Of a stretch of 64,000 nt of DNA, positions 60,428 through 64,000 are shown in pieces. Both the position numbers and the translations under genes were made by a program. The DNA comes from Lawsonella clevelandensis. Its GTDB lineage: Bacteria > Actinomycetota > Actinomycetes > Mycobacteriales > Mycobacteriaceae. The first letter of the stretch is position 1, and every line of letters begins with the position of its first letter. The notes under the pieces are model-generated. The model was not told where the DNA came from. It did not search any database and was given only the letters and a program-made list of their open reading frames with translations. The stretch spans positions 29,611 through 93,610 of the forward strand of contig NZ_QFOZ01000003.1 in NCBI RefSeq assembly GCF_003241315.1, given 5' to 3'.

Positions 60428-62002
60428 CTAGTTAGTGCTCCCAGTGTCATCGCCATCTTCTGGGCTTGTGTCGCCTGAGTCTGCATTGCCTGTGTCTGTG
60501 TCGTCGTGATCTCCCATAAGCTCCTCCTCGAGCTTCGCAAGATCCGATTCAAAAGAATCAGTAGTGTCATCTAACAAACGATCAATACAGGCAGCTGGGT
60601 TATCAAGATCACTTGCGCGGGGAAGAAGATCCGGATGGTCCCAGCAACTATCACGTTTCTCAGCACCACACGCATCCGTAATACGAGTCCATAAGGTGAC
60701 GGCATCGCGCACTCTTCGGGGGCGCAATTCCAACCCGGCTTGGGCCTTTAAGGCCTCCTCGGCTTGGCTTGCCGTAGCTCTCCTGCGACGCCACATTTCA
60801 GACAGCGCCGGAGTGGAAGGTATGCGGTCTTTGATGGCGTTTTCTACAACAACATCAACCCATCCTTCTACAAGAGCAAGCATTGTTTCGAGGCGCTCCA
60901 AGGCTTTTTCATGGGTGTAGTGAATTTCCGGAGTCAACTCAATTGTCTGCATCTGGTTCATAGCATCCTGGAGTTTCTCCGGATCGGAGAGTACCTCTGG
61001 GTCAAGGCCAAACTCACGGGTTGCCGATTCAATATTGGAGTAGTCCACCACAATACCGTTCGCATGGTCTTGAATGGCTCCCAACAAACGAGGAGCCAGC
61101 CAAGGAACATGCGCCCACAACCGTTGATAGGCTGCCTCACGTGCAGCTAAGAAGACAAAAACATCACGTTGTGGGAGTTCTAGATCCCGTGACAACTGTG
61201 CAATGGTATCGGGCAGAAGCGCAGCCGTACCAGCAGTATCCAGCGGAATACCCATCTCCGAAGAACACGTAATTTCTTGGGAAAGAGCAGCCAGAGCACT
61301 ACCAAGCTGAGTACCAAACGTGTAACTGGTGAGGTTCTTCATGATGTTCATGATTCCCCCCATACTTTCAGTAAACTGCCCAATCTGGTCTGAGAGTTCC
61401 CCTGGGAGCCCCTCCAGACCGGCAGTATTCATACGCTCTATAACGGGAGTGAGAAGCCGCCCCCAGGTGGGAAGAGAATTCTCCACCCACGTGCGGGGAA
61501 CCCACGTTTCCGTGGAGGAAACACCAGTGGGAAGAGTTGTTACTTCATTGAGCCACAGATCTGCTAAACGGACAGCATCATCCACAGCTCGCCGCTGACC
61601 ATCACTTATGGTGGGATCCGCCCCAAGCTCGCGCAGCGCAGCAGTGCGGGCAGCGGTGGTGTTAATAGTGGCACCCTGCTCTTTGCCAAAAGAACCACTA
61701 ATACCGGAAATAAAGTCCCCCATTTGCTGCATCATGAACATAAATCCGCCATCGCGACCGCTCTTGCCGTCTTCCTCCGAGGAGTCGCCATCAGCGTTAT
61801 CGTCCGTACCGGAAGCAGGACCGAAACCAAAGCTAAAATTCCCCAGATCATTCAGGTTAAAGCCATTCGATGTGCCCCCCGTGTTGGACGCATCGCCTCC
61901 CAGTAACCGGCGAAGAAAATCCATGGGGTCGTTATTGTCGCCATTGCCCTGTGGATCGTTGGTGTTGGAGCCGCCAGTGGGGGTGTCATTCTTGTCGCTC
62001 AT
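60428..62002 (-). CDS. Zincin_2 (DUF2342) family protein, Rv3195-like
   Basis: A 524-residue protein. The first 95 residues are Gly-, Asn- and Asp-rich and disordered. Then comes the helical DUF2342 core (FLAAREAAYQRLWAHVPWL, VEGWVDVVVENA, EMWRRRRATAS), and a very acidic C-terminus. The family is annotated as zinc-dependent metalloprotease/hydrolase, but no canonical HExxH is visible here, with REAAYQRLW in the comparable place. ATG 62002 is chosen; a longer frame to 62056 has no ribosome site. Matches Rv3195. Convergent with the YgjP-type gene. Confidence 0.8.
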   Translation of the reverse strand: MSDKNDTPTGGSNTNDPQGNGDNNDPMDFLRRLLGGDASNTGGTSNGFNLNDLGNFSFGFGPASGTDDNADGDSSEEDGKSGRDGGFMFMMQQMGDFISGISGSFGKEQGATINTTAARTAALRELGADPTISDGQRRAVDDAVRLADLWLNEVTTLPTGVSSTETWVPRTWVENSLPTWGRLLTPVIERMNTAGLEGLPGELSDQIGQFTESMGGIMNIMKNLTSYTFGTQLGSALAALSQEITCSSEMGIPLDTAGTAALLPDTIAQLSRDLELPQRDVFVFLAAREAAYQRLWAHVPWLAPRLLGAIQDHANGIVVDYSNIESATREFGLDPEVLSDPEKLQDAMNQMQTIELTPEIHYTHEKALERLETMLALVEGWVDVVVENAIKDRIPSTPALSEMWRRRRATASQAEEALKAQAGLELRPRRVRDAVTLWTRITDACGAEKRDSCWDHPDLLPRASDLDNPAACIDRLLDDTTDSFESDLAKLEEELMGDHDDTDTGNADSGDTSPEDGDDTGSTN

Positions 62003-62117
62003 GTATTTCAGACTACAGGGCTTTAGAAAGGAGGGCACGAAAATACCAGCTTTCACTAACGACCAAAAACAATCAATAAGGCTGCAGTGAGTTCATTAAG
62101 TGGACCTATTGAATAGT

Positions 62118-62965
62118 GCCCCCGCAAAAGTAGGGCTCCCATGGGAGTGGGGAGTGTGGTTTACTGTGCTCACTAAATTTTTAGAGATGTATCTGTCTTG
62201 TATTTCGGGTGAAAGGTTAGCAGTGTGATGACGTCTGCGACTGTGGGGAAAAGACTGGTAACAGCTGCAGTTATGTGTGGTCTGTTAGTAGGCGTATCGG
62301 GGTGTGAGAGTCATTCTGTGCTGTCTGGGTCTGGTCAGCCGGTTGATAAATCGTCTGTGTCTGCATCGGCTAATGCGGGGCGGAGAGATCCGGATCGAAT
62401 TTATGCCAACCACGATAAAGGAGTTCCTCCAGATCAGACGATGGGGGATGTGAAGGGATCCGAAGATTTTAATCGTAACCTCAAAATATATGAGAAGTGG
62501 GGTGTGAAGCAGACATCTGAGTGGCTGGAGATCTGTAATCAGGTGAATGTGCCGGTGTTGCGGAAGGTGGGGGTTGATCCGCAGAAGGATTTGCAGAACA
62601 GGAGGGGTGGTCAGTTCAAGTTTACTTGTAGCTGGTTTACTACTCATGAAACAGTTCAGTTTTTCTTCAGTACTGAAACATCTTTACAAACGGCAAATAC
62701 ACGGCATGGTTTTAAACCTAGCGGTCAGGTTAATCGTTATGGAGAGACCTATGACATGGGGGATATTGAATTTATAGCTGAGGGGACTCCTCTTAATAGG
62801 TATAGCTGTGCACTGAATTTTGAACGTCATGGAGTGGCCTACGAAGCCGCTATCACCGGTAAAGAACCAAAAACCCATGAACAAGCCTGCAATGAGCTCA
62901 TTGATATGGTCTCCCCACAAAAGTAGCTCTCCCACGGAAGTAGGGAGTGTGGTTTACTGTGCGCG
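62118..62965 (+). repeat. Tandem duplication of a lipoprotein gene with its promoter region
   Basis: The stretch around 62118-62165 (AAAAGTAG, CTCCCATGGGAG hairpin, GTGGTTTACTGTGC) recurs with changes around 62915-62965, each time upstream of a DUF3558-like lipoprotein gene. Signal peptides and C-terminal ends of the two genes are also nearly the same, so a unit of about 0.8 kb was duplicated. Confidence 0.75.
62225..62926 (+). CDS. DUF3558-like lipoprotein, first copy
   Basis: A 233-residue lipoprotein with signal peptide LVTAAVMCGLLVGVSGC (lipobox VSGC, Cys27), a 50-residue linker, and an outer domain. The domain has conserved EICNQVNVPVLRKVG, FTCSW, RYSCALNFE and the end KTHEQACNELIDMVSP; the four Cys probably form two disulfides. 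This pattern fits the DUF3558 family of actinobacterial lipoproteins. GTG 62225 or ATG 62228 follows AAAGG. It is a tandem paralogue of the next gene. Function unknown; in other actinobacteria such lipoproteins occur beside type VII secretion substrates (from memory). Confidence 0.8.
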   Translation: MMTSATVGKRLVTAAVMCGLLVGVSGCESHSVLSGSGQPVDKSSVSASANAGRRDPDRIYANHDKGVPPDQTMGDVKGSEDFNRNLKIYEKWGVKQTSEWLEICNQVNVPVLRKVGVDPQKDLQNRRGGQFKFTCSWFTTHETVQFFFSTETSLQTANTRHGFKPSGQVNRYGETYDMGDIEFIAEGTPLNRYSCALNFERHGVAYEAAITGKEPKTHEQACNELIDMVSPQK

Positions 62966-63008
62966 GTAATTATTTTGGTGAAGAGAAATCGAGAAGAAGG
63001 TTAGTGGT

Positions 63009-63622
63009 GTGATGGGCTCTGTTTCTATGGGAAAAAGACTGGTGACAGCCGCAGTTATGTGTGGTCTGCTAGTGGGTGTATCGGGGTGTGAGAGTCATTC
63101 TGTGTTGTCTGGGAAGTCTGTGGGGAAAATCCGAATATTAAGAATTTCGATACTGTGCAGGAATACCGGGATTACTATGCTCTTACTAAAAAGTGGGGGT
63201 TGAAGCAGACGGCTGACTGGTTGGAGATTTGTAATCAGGTGAATGTGCCGGCGATGAGGACAATAGGATTCGATCCACAAAAAGATCTAGAAAACAGGTA
63301 TGGAGGTGAGGAGAAATTTAACTGTTATTGGGATCGAGATCGTGGACGATTGCAGTTTTTCTTCGGTCGGATTGATACGTTGCAGGAGTATTTAGACCGG
63401 AAAGATATTGATCGTCGGTCAACAATGACACGGGGTGGCAGAACCTACTACATGGGTCATATCGAGTTCGCTGCAGAAGGAACATCGCTTAACCGCTATG
63501 ACTGCACTCTGGCCTACGAACATGGAAAATACGCTTACTTTGCCTCGTTTACGGGGAAAGACCCAAAAACCCATGAACAGGCCTGCAATGAGCTTATTGA
63601 TATGGTCTCGCCCCAACACTAA
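63009..63622 (+). pseudogene. DUF3558-like lipoprotein, second copy, frameshifted
   Basis: The gene starts like the first copy (GKRLVTAAVMCGLLVGVSGC, then ESHSVLSG) but the frame is lost at about 63118-63133, in the run GTGGGGAAAATCC. Reading one base earlier continues as ENPNIKNFDTVQEYRDYYAL and then follows the first copy to its end (THEQACNELIDMVSPQ). A one-base deletion in the G4/A4 run explains it. Programmed slippage or phase variation at that run is possible but not shown. The linker is about 35 residues shorter than in copy one. Confidence 0.75.
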
Positions 63623-63653
63623 GAAATAAACATTCGCAAGAAAGTGACTGATT

Positions 63654-64000
63654 ATGTATTCCCATCCCGATGAGATCCGTAAACACTGCGAAAAACTCAT
63701 CACCATTGTTGATAATGCCGATTTAAATCATTTGAATCACTGCTCATTTGCCGGGTTATCGTCTGCTCTAGTGTCTGTGCAGAGTATGTTTGACCAAATC
63801 AATGCCTTTACAGAGGACATTGTGTAGCTGCGGCGATTAAAAGCCAGACGGCGGCGGTGTGTCTTACTGATGCGCATACGTGCGATAGTTTGCAGACTGT
63901 GTATGGTCAGGTCGCGGGGAAGAAACACCACAGGGGATGTCTACCTGTCGATCAATCAGGGTTAGGACATGGGGTGGAATTGTCCGGGCATCATCTGCGC
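63654..64000 (+). pseudogene. Small helical protein gene, possibly type VII secretion target-like, with frame break; cut by edge
   Basis: ATG 63654 opens a 57-codon frame, MYSHPDEIRKHCEKLITIVD and onward, which stops at 63827. From 63824 the next frame stays open to the window end and begins VAAAIKSQTAAVCLTDAHTC, as if one base were lost near GACATTGTGTAG. The joined sequence (about 115 codons, all helical, HPDEIRKHCEKL start, VYGQVAG at about residue 90) recalls small EspC/WXG100-like secretion targets, but the match is weak. No clear ribosome site is present. It lies 31 bp after the second lipoprotein copy, same direction. Confidence 0.4.

Noticed and set aside
1..64000. tRNA, rRNA, CRISPR, insertion sequence or prophage genes
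   Set aside because: Looked for in all gaps on both strands; no cloverleaf, repeat-spacer array, transposase, integrase or phage structural gene was recognised.

Overview
The window is a chromosomal core region of an actinobacterium of the mycolic-acid group (Mycobacteriales). This rests on MtrA-MtrB-LpqB, SigH with an anti-sigma factor, three WhiB-type or mycothiol-linked genes (WhiB1, WhiB2, mycoredoxin), the AdnA-AdnB recombination nuclease, a WbbL rhamnosyltransferase for the arabinogalactan linker, and a gene order that tracks Mycobacterium tuberculosis from about Rv3280 (accD5) to Rv3195. The base composition looks well below that of Mycobacterium. Many genes usual at these positions are absent (accE5, fbiA/fbiB, DUF3499, TobH-like, sahH, nudC), which suggests a reduced genome, perhaps a Lawsonella-like organism; the genus is a low-confidence guess.

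Layout. 1-6.6 kb: Maf (cut by the edge), an acyl-CoA carboxylase beta subunit, biotin ligase, a PH-domain membrane protein, GtrA, PurK and PurE. 6.6-19.1 kb: cell-wall and sugar-nucleotide genes (LCP ligase, RmlB, RmlD, WbbL, GDP-mannose pyrophosphorylase, phosphomannomutase, ManA), with WhiB2 and a degenerate zincin. Between pmmA and manA sits an unusual two-gene operon on the minus strand: an SCP2-like protein and a class III aminotransferase homologue without its catalytic lysine. 19.1-29.1 kb: Tmk, MtrA-MtrB-LpqB, a ComF-type protein, long HPF and SecA1. 29.2-38.1 kb: a DUF6459 protein, an atypical HAD protein with a DUF6912 partner, RsgA, AroA, a two-subunit ABC transporter with an IdeR/DtxR-like box, and YbaK. 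38.1-43.5 kb: SigH with an apparent autoregulatory promoter, a variant RshA, a 24-residue ribosomal protein bL37 gene, WhiB1, a beta-propeller protein and a DEAD-box helicase. 43.9-60.4 kb: DUF3107, TetR, DUF3152, a MoeZ/MoeB-like protein, a TIGR02569 protein, AdnA-AdnB, a potassium channel, mycoredoxin, UvrD2, an Rv3196-type protein and a YgjP-type metallopeptidase. 60.4-64.0 kb: an Rv3195-type protein, then an accessory end with two tandem DUF3558-like lipoproteins (the second frameshifted) and a broken gene for a small helical protein.

Working together: the sugar genes feed dTDP-rhamnose and GDP-mannose into arabinogalactan and mannolipid synthesis, and the LCP protein attaches the finished polymer. 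MtrAB-LpqB and the WhiB regulators control division and envelope state. SigH, RshA, mycoredoxin and WhiB1 form the redox-stress part. AdnAB and UvrD2 act in DNA repair. No tRNA, rRNA, CRISPR array, insertion sequence or prophage gene was seen.
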